DNA of 64,000 bases. Origin: Chalara sp. BL73 (Eukaryota; Ascomycota; Leotiomycetes; Helotiales). Of this stretch, positions 22,501-35,400 are shown piece after piece. The DNA is taken from NCBI GenBank assembly GCA_918026815.1, contig CAKJVC010000017.1, positions 372,001 to 436,000 on the forward strand, read 5' to 3'. Both the position numbers and the translations under genes were made by a program. The notes below the pieces were generated by a model. That model was not told where the DNA came from. It ran no database searches and worked only from the letters and a program-made list of their open reading frames with translations. The first letter of the stretch is position 1. Each line of letters begins with the position of its first letter.

Positions 22501-25086
22501 TTTATAAAAAAAGCTGTAACTTAAAAAATTTAGCTTTGTAAACTTGATTTTGTAGTTTATTTTAAAACGCAACAAAAGCAACTTGTCGAAAACTTTTTTT
22601 AAAAACGTACTAAAACGATTTCGATAAAACTTAAAAACTTTAGCTTAAACTAAAGCGTTGTTTTTACTGTAGTTTAGTTTTTCTATTAACAAGTAAGTTT
22701 TACTTAATAAGTTAAAAAGCTTGCAAACTATAATTTTCCGCTTTTTTAAAATTTAGTTGATTTTATACAAGTTTGTTATAAACACTAAATTGCTTTTTCG
22801 ACGCGTGTAAAGCGTAAACGCAAATGCGCTAATAAGCGCTATATTTACGTTTAGCAAGCTTTTGTCGACAGCTGTTTTTGCTAAAATAACGAACTTAATA
22901 CTGTTTTGTTCCGAAAACAGAAATAGCTGCTAAAACTTAGTTAATACTAAAAAAACGACTAGTAGTTTGAGCGTTTTGCGCTAAAAAGTAAAAAGCGCGC
23001 AAACATTGCACTTAACGCTAAAGCGCGCGCAAGCTTTGCGTTGAAAAATTGAAAATACTTAAGCTTTGTTAGTATTACTAAAAAACGTGCAAGTTTTGTA
23101 TTAAAAAGTAAAAAGCTTTTTTAGCACCGGCTTTAAAAACTCGTCGAACTAAACAAGTTTTGCTAAAATCGAAAAAACGATCAAAAACTTTTGCATACAG
23201 CGTACTAAAGTTTCGCGTTTAGCAATAGTTTGCTTTGCGTTGCGCTTATCCGCGTTTTTTTGTACGCTTTTGTCGAGCGTTTAAAAAGCGAGCGAAAATT
23301 AAGTAACGAGAATTAGTTTGTTAAAAAATTTTGTAAAAAGCAAATAGTTCGGCTATTTAATAATTTTATTTTTAACACTTAATTAAGCGTTTTATTATTT
23401 TAGCTATTTACGCTTAATAATTACGTTGTAAAAACTTAAATTAGCAATAAAAAACAGTTGTTCCGAAAAACGTTTTTTGTCGACAGCAAAAAAAAGTAAT
23501 ATAACGTTAGTAATAAATTTTGCGCGCTTGCTGTCGAAACTTTTTACTTTAATAAAAAAAATAAAAAAAAACGTCGAACTTCGCATTTAGCAATTAGCTG
23601 CTCGGCTAGCAAACTGTAAATTAAATAAAAAAACGTTTATTTTAGTGTTAACAAAGCTCGAAATACTGTAACAATATTTATTTTTTATTAAACTACAAAA
23701 AATTGTAAAAGCATTTCTGTTTATAAAACGACGTAAGTCGAAAATAGCACGATTTTTTTTTTTTTTTAGTACGCTTTAAAAAAAAAACTTTTTTTAAAAC
23801 TTTTTTTTTTTTAACTTTTTATTTTTATTTTCCGGGCTTAAACTAAGCAATTTTAGTTTTGCAAAGTTTTTCGTTAAGCTTAAAAAGCTTAGCTTTAAAA
23901 ACTTTAGCGCTGTGTTTAGCTTACGCAGCAAAAAACAGCTTGTAGCGTAATAGCTTAGTTTTTTGCAATTGTAGCATATATTTACAGTTGCTACTTTTAA
24001 AGTTAATAAACGTTTTTTGCTTGAAAAAGCCGAGTTTTAACAAGCTAGAAATAAAATAGCGGTAATTAAACTTTTGTTTAGCTTTTAGCTTTTTCGAAAC
24101 ATGTTAACAACAGTTTGAAAAAAAAATTGCCGAAATAAAAATTGCTAAAAAAATTGCCGAATTTAGCGAGTATAAAGCCGTTGTTTAACTGTAGCCGAAT
24201 TCTAGTAAATACTGTAAACTAAATTACAAAAGCTAACAAATGTAAATTTTTAAAATTGTTGTACAAAAGTTAGCTGTAATTAAAAACTCGGCTTTAGTTT
24301 TTAAAACATGTTTTTTTGCTGTTTCGAAACTGAAATGTTAGCTTTGTTTGTACAAAAAAAAAACTTGTGCTTAAATTTAGCGAAGCTTTTTGAATTTGTT
24401 ATATAAAACTTGTAGTATTTTTTTCGCTGTTCGATTTGCTTGTTAGCGTTTATTAAGCTTATAGTAAACGTTTTAAGCATTTTATTTATTGTTGTGTAGC
24501 GTATAAACGACAAAAGTTTTATTCTGTTTACTAAATAGTTTTAAATTCGGCTTGTTGTTGCGCGAAACACGTAATTTAGCTTATTTTGCTTAGTTTCGAA
24601 CATTTTTAAATAACGTCGAAAAAAGTCGAATAACTAGATTTCTTAGTTTTTGTAAGTAAAATTTATTTCGTTGTTAAACTTTTAAATATTTTTAACACGA
24701 GCAAAAGTAAAAAAATAAGCGAAACGTAGCGTTTTTATTGTTATTTTCTGCTTTACTGTACAAAAAAAAGTGTTTGAGCTTAAAAGTTAAATAAAAAGTA
24801 ATTCCGAAATAAACTTGCTTTTTGTTGCTAACTGTTTTTTTAAGTCGACGAACTGCGCAGCTTGTAATCGAGCTTGCTTTTTGCTAGTAGCTAGCTTTTT
24901 TTGTATTTGCTGTAAAGTAGCTTGTATTGCTATTATAGCAAAGTTTTCAAAAAATAATAGTTTTGTTTCGTCGCTTGAAAAAAAGCCGGAGTTTTAAGCG
25001 TGTAATGCTTTCGAAATAATTGCGGCTGTTTTGTTTTTAGCACTGCGTTTTGTGCCGGTAAAGTTAATTATTATTGTGCTTGTAAC

Positions 25087-25195
25087 AAAATAACAAAATA
25101 AATAAAATAACAAAATAAATAAAATAACAAAATAAATAAAATAACAAAATAAATAAAATAACAAAATAAATAAAATAACAAAATAAATAAATCAA
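25087..25195. repeat. 17-bp tandem repeat, about six units
   Basis: The unit CAAAATAAATAAAATAA is repeated head to tail within the 5' part of element Y. It gives artefactual hydrophobic repeats when translated. Units are too short and contiguous for a CRISPR array. Confidence 0.85.
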
Positions 25196-25351
25196 AAAAT
25201 AAATATAGTATCGAAAGCTTTTTAATTGCGCGAAGCGTAAACTGACCAGCCGCGACTTTTTCGAAAAAAAAAGAAATAAGCAAGCGCTGCTGTAAGTCGT
25301 CGAAAGCTTTTTGAGCTTCCGGTACGATATTCTAACTTTCGTAAAAAGTAG

Positions 25352-25665
25352 TGTGGTGGGGACGATTTTCTTTCCTTTCACACTCTGTCACGTGATGCTC
25401 ATGAGTGGTCAGTCATGTGACCTGATGAGCATGAGTTGTATATAACCTGCGCTTCCGGTAGGGAGGCGCACCATCATAAAAATACAACACACCTTTCCAC
25501 CCTTCTATATTCTACACCTTTATAAGCTATTGACGTTTATCTATTATATAAAGCTTAGACTCGCCGGTGCTCTCCCGAGTATGCTGTAGTCACTGTTACC
25601 GCGCCTATAAGTTTTGTGCTAGATCCTGTTGCTGTTCTTGCTCTTCAGCATGTTTCCCCGCCACA
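25352..25665. repeat. 314-bp solo LTR with little mutation
   Basis: TGTGGTGGGG at the left and CCCCGCCACA at the right form an imperfect inverted terminal repeat. GTAG flanks both sides (AGTAG is shared if the last A is assigned to the flank). Base composition is near balanced and a TATATAACC box with downstream pyrimidine tracts is visible. It is much younger than the surrounding element. Confidence 0.72.
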
Positions 25666-25739
25666 GTAGTAAGTATTCGAGCCTTTTTAAAAAGATATTA
25701 GGCTTTTCTAGGCTGTTGATTAAAAAAAGCTATAAATAA

Positions 25740-25913
25740 TGTCACAGCACGAACTGTAAATCTACAGATACAAAAGGCAGCTGTAGTACTATACAAGAAT
25801 CTATAACTAAGGAAAGAAAAGGGGGCTCGGGAAAAGCAGGCTATATATACACGAGGAGCTCGGGGAGCTCGCCTAATATGGATCACGTGTGCTTGGGAGC
25901 ACGCGACGTGACA
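25740..25913 (-). repeat. 5' LTR of element Y (174 bp)
   Basis: Matches 19349-19522 over its full length and is followed by the AAATG duplication. Less mutated than the other copy; the E-box-like CACGTG and the TATATATA box are intact. Confidence 0.88.
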
Positions 25914-25918
25914 AAATG

Positions 25919-26136
25919 CTATTTAGTAAACTTTCGAATCGTTTTATACTTAGCTTTAAAAATTAATATTTAATATTTTAGATTTTTGTTTATATTAATA
26001 ATAAATACAATTAATTTGTTAATACTAAACTCGGCTTTGTTTGTATTGCTGCTGTTCGGATTTTGGACTGTATTGTTATAGTTGCTATTTCCGAAACGTT
26101 TAAAACTTAAGTAAAAGTTTCGAATACAATAATAAA
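25919..26136. other. Residual AT-rich X1 interior between Y and copia-1
   Basis: 218 bases with no gene, bounded by the AAATG duplication of Y and the AAAGC duplication of copia-1. Confidence 0.6.
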
Positions 26137-26141
26137 AAAGC

Positions 26142-26358
26142 TATTGAATTAAGTATGCTAAGTTGACCACAGTCAACTTGGGGAAGCTTGTGCTGTACGC
26201 AAGGTCTGCCAATTGCAGTGGTTCAGGAATAATGGATTGATTGTAGAGCTTTACGGAGGTGCTCAGTAAAAGGGGTGCGACTTTTTTACTGATGACTAAG
26301 CTATCACATGAAGTATGGCTTATGCTTTACGGGTGGGCTACACTACCAATTTTCAACA
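26142..26358 (-). repeat. 3' LTR of copia-1 (217 bp)
   Basis: Minus-strand ends are TGTTGA and TCAATA. By hand alignment it differs from the 5' LTR at 13 positions, all C/T or G/A, 12 with a pyrimidine 5' of the C or a purine 3' of the G. Confidence 0.92.
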
Positions 26359-26437
26359 CTTTTACTTAGCACACTTGTAATAAAGCATGTGCTTAGCTTC
26401 TACTGCTTTTTTACTGCTTTTTTTTGTTTTTTTGCTT

Positions 26438-27480
26438 TTACTTGACTTTAGCGTTTTTTTTTCGAGCAAAAAACTGTTTTCGTTTTTTTACTAGTTTTAA
26501 TAAGCGGCAGTACTTTTCGAAAGCGACATACTTAAAAAGCTTCGTTAGTTTATTTGCGAGTATAAACTTTGTAAATACGTACGTTACTTGTATTCGTTTT
26601 TTTTCGGCTAAATCACGAATATAGTAATAGCAAATATCGATATGCTTCGAGCGTTCGTGCAAATAAAAGTTTTTGATTAAAGCTAGCGCTTTTTAATTGT
26701 TTTTGCGGATTTTTACGGTTCGCGAAAATTTTTCGATATACTTTGCGTGCTTTATATTACAAAGAATTTGTGCTAGCTATTAGCTCGTTTTAGCGCATAT
26801 AGCTATTGCAACGTATTTTGATTTTGTACTAAATGCAACTACTGAAGTTTGTTTTATACTTTTTCAAAAAACAAGCTTTTTGTAAAGTATAGCAATATTG
26901 CTTAAAATGCTTTTACAGTTTGTTTTGTTTTTTGTTTAATTAGCGTTTAAATAAAGTACTAAATTGTAGTTTTTTTTTAGCTCGTATTGCATTTTTTGTA
27001 CTGCAGTAGTTCGTAAATATCGCATAAGTCTTTTAAGCGCGTTATTGTAGTAGTTTGCAAAGTTTTTTATAAACTAGCTAAGCTTTTCGAAACAAAAAGC
27101 TTTGTTTAAGCAAGTATAAATTATGCTGTATATTAAGCTGTTTATAACTCGTTAATATTCGTTAACGTCGATTCGTTAGTTATTAAGTTTTGCGAGCTGC
27201 AAATTGTTGTAGTTTTTAATAAAAATAAGCTTTTTTTTATAAGTGCTGTATATAAACTTGTAACGGTTCAAAACAGCGTTTAAATACTGCTTTTAATCGA
27301 TTTATAGTTTTTTTGTTTTTCGGTTTCGAGTAATTCGCATATTTAGAATTTTTTTAATTTTTTTCAAGTTTTTAGCTATAAATCGCAAAAAAAAATAATT
27401 GTTAAACTATTCGACGTCGGTTACTTTAAACACTGCAAATACTATATCGTCGACGTAAACAAGTAAAATTAAGCCGAACT
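26438..27480 (-). pseudogene. copia-1 pol remnant (reverse transcriptase to RNase H)
   Basis: The minus strand encodes YVDD at 27,446-27,457 within FGLILLVYVDDIV, a stop where a Trp or Gln codon is expected after VTDVE, and at the other end SKHIDICYYYIRDLAEKKRI followed by YVFTKFILANKLTK. The last part corresponds to the copia RNase H block KHIDiryHyIRdlve...YVPTkdmlADgLTK, with H-to-Y, P-to-F and D-to-N changes, all explicable by C-to-T or G-to-A transitions. The frame is broken; it is not a gene. Confidence 0.82.
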
Positions 27481-30400
27481 GCGCGTGCGTAAACAAACAC
27501 GAGTTCGCTAAACTTTAAACAAAACTTTCTGTAAGCAAATAAAATTTATAAAGCAAATTCTAAATTTTTGCAGCTTGTTTCAGTTCGTAAAAGCTTTGTA
27601 AAACTCGTAAAACATACTTATTACAAACTGCTATATTGTTAAGTTTTGCTAAATAATTTTTTTTTTAAAAAACAGATTTAGTAAACGCGTTTTTAATATC
27701 GAAATAGTAATACTTCAAATTTTTAGCTGCGACTATAATTAGCAAAATCCGTAATGTATTTATTCGGACTGTTAACGCAAAAGTTTCGAAATAGTTTTGT
27801 TTATAAACTTGTAAAAAACTTCGAGCAACTAGTTTAGCTTTAAACTGTTTTATTAATTTTTCCGAAATTGTTTTAATTGTAAAAACTTACTTAGTAAAAA
27901 CTTTGTTGCAATTTTTTAATTTAAGTTTTTTTTTTCAGGTTTTGTTAACAACGAAAAAAGCAAATTTTATTTTTATAGCGTTTCGCTATTGCGAGCTGTA
28001 ATTAAAATCGTTTACAGTTTGTTTATAAATTGTAAAAATAAAAATTCTGCCGACAATAATACTAGCTAATACTAACTTGTTTGTTTTAATCGAAAAAAAG
28101 TTAACGAAAAAATCGTTTGTTACAAAAGCTAGTATAACTTTAAAAAAAAATTTTGCCGGCTTTTTATCGTTGCTTTCGGCAGCTTGATTTTTGTAACGTT
28201 TTTGTAAAAAGTATTTTTTACAGCTAAGTTCGGCTTAATTTTTTAAGCCGAGTTTAAAAAATTAAAAAAGCTCCGAGTTTAACAGTTTATTTTAAAATAA
28301 CTTTAAGTTAGCTTTAACAGTCGTTTTAGCTTGTAACGTTAAAACAGCACTTTGTTAAACATGTTTAGTAATTAGCTTGTTAAACGTGTTTAATAAAAAC
28401 TTAAATTCAAACTTTAAAATTTCTGACTTTTTGCTAATTAGCTCGCTGTTTGTTTTGTCGAAAAGCTTAACCGTAATTAACTTAACTATAAAAAATTTTT
28501 AAGTTTCTGCAGCGAATCTGCTGCTTTTTACAAGTTTAGTTGCTGCTAATATTCGAATTTCGAAATTGTTTATAATTTTAAATATTAACTTTAAATCGAC
28601 AGTTTAAAAAATAGTTTTTTTTTGGGCTATACTAGTACTAAAAAAGCGCTTTTTTAAAACTTTGTTTAAAAGCGAATTCGGTATGCTTTGCAAGCTACTT
28701 GTGTTTCGTAACTTTAGTTTTACTGTTCTTTTTTTAACGTTTTTATCGATTTGTAACATTTTAACTTTAATTGTATATTCCAGATTTAGCGCGTAAATTT
28801 TAAGTTAATAAATTGTATTTTAGCAGTAACTTATAAACACGCTAACACGACTTTTATTAACGAGTTTGTTATGCTTTTTTTTAACAAAAAATAATTTCGG
28901 ATTTACATATAAATAGCATTTGTTTTTTTATACGCAAATATAGTCGATCGAAAGCTTTTCGTTTATATAAGTTTTTTCGAGTAAAATTTTTCTGTTGTTA
29001 ATTATTAGCTTTGTTGCTGTACAATTTTGTAAGTACGTATTAGTTTTTATAGCTTCGTTTTAAAACTTTATAAACAAACTTGCTTTTTTAAGTATAGCTT
29101 TCGCAAAGTTTTCGGCTGTTTAAATACATTTTTCAGCAATTTTGTTTTAGTATAATTTATAAACAACAGTGTATTATAGTCGAATGCCGTTTTGCCGACA
29201 CTAGTCGTTTAAAAGCTTTTTCAGCTTTGTAGCGTTGTTTAACTTTACGCTTACAACTTTACAACTAGACTTTAACTTTATTTGCTTTTTTTAAGCTTAA
29301 AAATTAAAAACTATTTTTTGTTTTGTTTTTGTAGCTAAAGTTTACATTTTGCGAGTTGCGTTGTTAATTACTTTAGCGAAGTATTTGTTTTTGCGAGCTG
29401 TAATAAAAAAAAGTTTGTATACGTTTACAAATACTAAATCGAAAATGTAAAGCTTTTATAATGTTAGTTTACAGTTAAAGCGATTTTTTAATTTAGTTAA
29501 AACACAAACTTTACAAATATAGTTAAAAAATAAAACTTTGATTTTGTTTTTCAGAATTGTTACTGTGTAAAGCTTATAAATTACTTTTTTTTCGAAGTGT
29601 ACAAATCGTCGATAATACAGTTAGTAACGAGCCGTTGTTTTAACGTTATAGTTTGTAGCTAAGTTATTTGCTATATTCGTATTTGACTTTTTAGTTGCAA
29701 AAAAAACGCAATAGCAAATTTGCAAGTTTGTAACAAGTTTTTTAAACTAATTTAGAATTACTTTAAAAAAAATTGTTAGCTAAACTTTTTTTGCTGTAAA
29801 CGCTGTTTCGTTATAGCTATTAGCAATATTAAAAACTATATAAACTTTATTTGTAAAACGTACTGTAATAACTGTACAGTTACTTTTTTTGTATTATATG
29901 CATTTGTTATCGAAAAAACTTGTAAAACTATTTGCGCAAACTTTTTTGCTTAAAAAAAAGTTTATTTTTAGCTTAAAAACATATAGTACATTTAACAACA
30001 AAAAAGATTTTCTATTTTTAACTCGTAGTTTAACTGTACTTATATAATCTGAATTTAACTGCTTTTTTTTAACTTTTATTTTGCGTTTCGGTATTTTGAT
30101 TAAAAAACGTTTAAAAAAGTAAAGTTAGTCAGTTATATAAAAAAAAGGTTCGAAGTTTAAAGCTTATTAAAAATAAAGAATTTTACAAGCGTTTTTTAAA
30201 GAAATTGCAACTGTTTTTTCGTTGTTTAAACTGTAAATAAACTTTTTTAAGTCAAAGTTTAACAGTAACGTTTTTAAGTTTAACTCGGTTTTATAGTAAC
30301 TTTTTTCCGAATATTTGTATTTAAGCGTTTAGTTGTTTTGTTGGTTTCGGCGCTAGCGCTAAATTTGCCGTTTTTCGCGAACAATATTTTAAGCAACTTT

Positions 30401-31602
30401 TTTTTATTTGCAATTAAAAAATCGGTAATTGCGGCTATTGCAAAGCTAGCATTTCAAGTTTTTCGACTTAAAACTTTTATTGCGAAATTTAAAGTATTGC
30501 AGCTTTAAAGCTTTTGCTTTACAGTTCGTAATATACTAAACTGCAAATACTATAACTGTTGCTTTTTTTGCATTTAACTAGTTTTAACGCTTGTTAAAAA
30601 TATATAGCTTGTTTTAAGTTAAAAAGTTCGGCTAAACGTCGATAACATTACAAATAATTTCGTAGCTTTTTAAAAGTTCGCCGAGCAAATAGTTAAACAA
30701 ATGTTTTTCTGTAAAAAATGCAGCTATAGCTAAATTGTTTGCAACGATTCGTTGTTAAAGCTTTTTTAGTTTAATTTACGCGTTTTTAACTTTTGTGCTT
30801 TTTTGCATTTTAAAAATAGTTAGCTTTTTTAAGTTTTAGCAGCGTGTATACAAACGTGTTTAAAAGTATTTAAGCCGTAAGTTTATTTATTTGTTTTTTA
30901 CAGTTGCAAACTTTTTTATAAGCTTTTTGTTTATAAAATCGATACAAATTCGTAGTATAAATAACGTTTTAGCAAACGCTATTGTATATTCGTTTTTTTT
31001 TTGTTGTTTTATGTTTTAAAAAGTGTACTATTTTTTTGTAGTGTTAAAACAATTTAAATATGCTTTTTAATTGTTTTTTTTATTACAAAAACGATTCTTT
31101 TTTTTATAAAGTACAGTTTTAGCAGTTTAAACTAGTTTTTTTATATATTCTGGCTTAAAGTTTTTACAGGCTGCTTTGTTTTGTTAACGTGATTTATGTC
31201 GAATTGTTTAGTTTTTTGTTAAACGCGTTTAGCGAAGTTCGAAGTAAAAAAAAAAAAAGCTGTTGTATAGTAGTTTTCGTATTGTAAGTAAAATGTAAAA
31301 GCTGTCGTATAGTAGCTTTCGAGTTAAAATTTGTTAATATAGTTGAAATAGCAATTTGTATGCTTCGTAAGTTCGATTAGAAGTCCGTCGCTGTTTTATT
31401 AGTTATTCGTCGCTTTTGTATATATTGGCAGTCCGTTGCTTTCGTGTTATTAGCAGTCTGTTGCTTTTTGTGTAGCTTTTACTGTTGTAATAAGTCCGTT
31501 AAGCTGCAAGTAGTCGTTTTTAACAGTTTGCTTTTTTTTTCGATTAGCTTTTTTTTTTTGGCTTTTTTCGTACATTTACAGTGCGAACTCGAGCTTATAA
31601 CT

Positions 31603-31819
31603 TATTGAATTAAGTATGCTAAGTTGACTATAGTCAACTTGAGGAAGCTTGTGCTGTACGCAAAGTCTGCCAATTGCAGTGGTTCAGGAATAATGGATTG
31701 ATTGTAGAGCTTTACGGAGGTGCTCAGTAAAAGGGGTGCGACCCTTTCACTGATGACTAAGCTATCACATGAGGTATGGCCCATGCCTTACGGGTGGGCT
31801 ACACCACCAATTCTCAACA
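31603..31819 (-). repeat. 5' LTR of copia-1 (217 bp)
   Basis: Starts TGTTGAGAATTGGTGGTG on the minus strand and ends TCAATA directly before the primer-binding site. It shares its sequence with the split LTR of copia-2. Confidence 0.92.
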
Positions 31820-31824
31820 AAAGC

Positions 31825-32108
31825 TTTGTTTTATTAATACAGCAATAACCGCGAGTATTAAGCTTTTAAATGTAAATCGTTTTTTATTTTTTTTAGTTTT
31901 AGTTTAAATCGTGTTTTAAAATATTGCGAAAAATTTTGTTAATTTGCGAAAAAAAATTAAAGCTTTCGGTTTTCGTTTTTCGAATGTTTTTGTTTTAAAG
32001 TTTTGCAAACGTAAATGTAAAAAAAAAAAAGTAGTTCAAATTAAAAATGCTGCTGTAAAAAAAGTTTTGTTTTTGTCGGATAATAATAATGTTAAAAATA
32101 ATTATAAC
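31825..32108. other. AT-rich residual interior between copia-1 and copia-2
   Basis: No gene or LTR is visible. Assigned by position to the element X1 that copia-1 interrupts; this cannot be proved without alignment. Confidence 0.4.
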
Positions 32109-32214
32109 TGTTGAGAATTGGTGGTGTAGACCACCCGTAAGGCATGGGCCATACTTTATGTAATAGCTTAGTCATCAGTGAAAAGGCCAAACCCCTTTTA
32201 CTAAGCAACCTCCA

Positions 32215-32417
32215 TGTAAGGTGCTGGAGTAGGGTGGCACAAGTCAACTGCAATTAATACGAAGACTAATCTCTACTTTCTCTACTACGTCCCGAGTTTT
32301 TTACTTATACCCTCCGAACCTCTGGCGATTTTTTACGTGTTTATACATGCCAAGTTTCAGTGTTTTTACCGAGCTTTTTTCAGTGCTTTTTAGCACGTAA
32401 CATTTTAGCGCTTGACA
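32215..32417 (-). repeat. 3' LTR of X2 (203 bp)
   Basis: Minus strand starts TGTCAAGCGCTAAAATG and ends ACCTTACA. Aligned with the 5' LTR it shows many G-to-A changes in GG/GA runs (for example GCTAAAAAGCACTG against GCTAAGGGGCACTG). Confidence 0.87.
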
Positions 32418-35400
32418 TTGCTTTTTTTTCTAAAACGTCGTTTTAACATTTATGCTAGTATTATAAGCTTTAAGCGCGAGTATTGTAGCTTAGTATTGTA
32501 GCTAGTTTGTAAAGCAATCGAAAGTAAGCCGGAAAAAGCTTATAGCAAACAACAATTTAAATACAATAAAAAGCGGAAACTAAGTACAATAAAAACAATT
32601 AACAATACTTTTAAAATAAATAAATAACAGCAATAATAGCTTTTTAGTTATAAATAAAAATAAGTAATAGTCGAACTTTAGCTTATAAATAAACGCTTTT
32701 TTTTTTTGTTTAGCTGCGTTTTTTTTTTTTTTTCGTAACACTATTATTAACACTATTACTATTACTATTATTATTATTATTACTATTACTATTACTATAT
32801 TTGTTTCGTATTTCGCTTTCGTTTCGGCTTCGGTTATTTTCGTTTGTTTTCGCTGCGCGAAAATTGCGAGCTTTAAGCTCGAAGTTTGCTGTTTTTTCGA
32901 TAAAAAAAGCAGCATTAAATACTTTCGTTGTCGCGATTTTAAAACTAAATGTTTTTTTGTAAGTACTTTATAATTTCGATATTTTTTCGATTTAATTCCG
33001 GCTAGCTGCCGGCTGCTTTTTATTACTGTAGTAGTCGTTTTGCACGCTAGTCGCGTTTGTTTCGAAAACGTTTCGGTTTTAACGACCGCAAAAAGCGTTT
33101 TTGTAAAATTATTGCTCGAGTTTGTTCGGAAATTAAAAATCGTTCAAAAGCTTTATTTCGTTAATAAGCTTACTTTAAAAAAGTAAAAACGGTTTTTTTA
33201 GCTTTTTTTATAAAAGCTAAAAAAACTAATTTTTTTTTACGAAAGTTAGTTAAATTACAGCAAGTAATAGTAAGTAATCGAACTTTTTTCGACTTGTAAC
33301 CGATTTAATTTAATTAAGCCGGCATTAGCGAAAACGAAAACGAAAAAAAAAACAAAAAAAATAACAATAAAAAAAAGTTTGTTTTTAAAAAAATTAAAAA
33401 TTAAAAATTAAAAAAATTAAAAAAAAAATTAAAAAAAAAGTAAAAAAAATAATAATAAAAGTCGGAAAAAAATCGAAAAAAAAGTAGTAAAAAAAATAGT
33501 AATAAATACTTTAGCTGCAAATAGTTTTTTAAACGTTTAGTTTTGTTTTCGAGCATTTATTGTTTTGTTTTCGGGTTTTTACTGTTTGTTTTCGAGTATA
33601 AATTAACTATTTTGCTTTTATTCGATTTTTTTTTTCGACTTTTTTGCTATTTTAAACGTAGTTTTTTTAGTAATACTTTTGTATTACTTCGTCGGCGTTT
33701 CGAAAGTTTTTCGCAAGCTTTTATAAGTTTTTTGCAAAAAAAATACTTTTTTTAGCGTACTAAATACTTTTTTTTTTTTTTTGTAGTTCGGTAAATTTAA
33801 ATAACTTTTATTTTGTACTTTTTTTTTTTTGTACTAAAATCGACGTTGGTTTTTCGACAGTTTTTTTACAGCTATACTACAGTTTTAATAAAAATATATA
33901 AAACATATTATAAATTTTATAAAATAGCAATAGCTTTAGTTTGTAAACTTGTTTGTAATTTTTAATAACTTTTAAAACTTTAAATAGTTTTAAATATTTA
34001 TTTGCAAACTTGCAGCTAAGTTTAAGTTATTAAATATTTTTCGAAGTTAGTATTATTTTTTTTTTTACGCGAAAACGAATTAGCTTGTGTTTTGCGTTGT
34101 AGTACTTTTTGTGCTTTTTGTAAGTTTTTTAAAAGCTATTTGAAATTTTTTTTTGTTTTTTTACTAAAAGTTTAATTCTTTTTTTAGTTGTCGGTACTTT
34201 TTTTTCGAAAACGTTGTTTTTAACGTTTAAGCTTAATTTAAAATCAAAGCTGTAAAATAGTTTAAACGAAATATTATCGGTGTTTATATAAATAAAGTTG
34301 TTATATATAAATTTCGTTAAAGCTAGTTTCGAAATTTAGTTATTTTGTTTGTAATTGCAATATATTTTTAAATAAAATTTTAAAGTTTAATTTTATTGTT
34401 TTGTTTAGCTGTTTATTTACGAATAAAAAACAATAAAAAATCAGCGGCGAATTTTAAAGTAATATATAAAGTTTTTTCAGAATTTGTTTGTAAAAACAGA
34501 CTTTTTGTTAATAGTAATTTTTTTTAAAAATTCGAAATTTTTATAAATATAGTTTATAAACAGTTTCGAAAGTTTATAAATTTAAATATTTTTTTGTATA
34601 GTTATATAACGTGCTAGTTTAGTGTATTTGTTAACTATAACTAGTACGAAATTATATATTTAATTATGCTTTTTGCTAAGCAGTAAATTTATAATAAAAT
34701 TTATAGTTATTTTTTTTTATAGTTTTAAAAAAATAAAAATCGAAATTAATTTATTATAAATTTAGTGCTTTTTCGATTTGCTTTTTTAGTATTTTATATA
34801 CGTTTTAACATGTTTTTTAATATTATTTTTTAAACTAAACTAATAGTATTTTCGGTTTATTAATTTGCGCGTTTTACGTACGTTAAAATAACCGGCAAGC
34901 TTTTTATTATAATGCACGTAAATTATTTTTGCGCGTATTGATTTTTTGTTAAAAATATATACAGCTTTTTTATAACAAAGTAAACTATTTTTGTAGTTTA
35001 TACTTTATAATTTTTTCGTTTTAGTTCGGTTTTGTTTTGTAGTTTTTTTAATAATTTTTTAAACTGAAAAAAAATTAGTTTTTTGCAGTTTTGTTAAAAC
35101 GTTTTAAATCGGCTTCGTTATTTTACTATATACTGTTTTAATTAATAATAACATAATTGCTATTTTTTGTAATATACGTTGTTTACAATTAGTTATACTA
35201 ATAATAAGCTTAAATTCAACTTTTTAAATTACATTGCAATACTTTTTAGTTTATAATTTTGTTATATTTATTTTTAGCTTTAGTATTTTACTGGTTTAAA
35301 AACGTTTATTTTTCGAAGCAAACGCAATTTTATATAAACGTATTTAACTCGTGTTACTTAAAAGTATATTTTTTAAATAGTTTTTTAAAACATAAAACAA

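Larger units (their letters stand above)
19349..25913 (-). mobile_element. Ty3/gypsy element Y, inactivated by hypermutation
   Basis: Two 174-bp LTRs (19349-19522 and 25740-25913) lie in the same orientation, bounded by AAATG on both sides (19344-19348 and 25914-25918). Orientation is minus. A damaged RNase H/connection segment, FNIIYRLKKANEKTNVLTKK, is read on the minus strand near 21,270-21,335 and resembles the gypsy IIYRPGKaNekaDALTRR motif. Gag-like sequence (MLKTFTISLINANKQIEQ) is near 24,420-24,480 on the minus strand, on the 5' side. Reading frames are full of stops. The right-hand, 5' LTR retains a TATATATA box. A 314-bp solo LTR sits at 25352-25665 inside the leader. Confidence 0.82.
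26142..31819 (-). mobile_element. Ty1/copia element copia-1, complete but inactivated
   Basis: It has 217-bp LTRs at 26142-26358 (3') and 31603-31819 (5') and an AAAGC duplication on both sides (26137-26141, 31820-31824). On the minus strand, directly after the 5' LTR, AGTTATAAGCTCG matches the copia-type primer site complementary to the anticodon region of initiator tRNA-Met. The leader has direct repeats (31,250-31,500). The RT active site is readable as FGLILLVYVDDIVFAVFKV (YVDD at 27,446-27,457), and the RNase H end as HERSKHIDICYYYIRDL (26,640 leftwards). The order LTR-leader-pol-LTR fits Ty1/copia. Many stop codons make it non-functional. Confidence 0.9.
17806..32108 (+). mobile_element. 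Ty3/gypsy element X1, heavily mutated and split by later insertions
   Basis: The 5' LTR (17806-18010) matches both LTRs of element X2 at 32,215 and 38,828 on the opposite strand. The leader after it (CACGAAATGTAATTCGGCAC, then cgcacttaaaacgctatag) also matches X2. X1 is broken by a solo LTR (18193-18311), by element Y (19349-25913) and by copia-1 (26142-31819). Residual interior is 18011-18192, 18317-19343, 25919-26136 and probably 31825-32108. No plus-strand 3' LTR of this family is seen, so the distal half is deleted or lies beyond the window. No readable gene remains. That all the residual pieces belong to X1 is inference from nesting; only the leader is confirmed by alignment. Confidence 0.6.
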
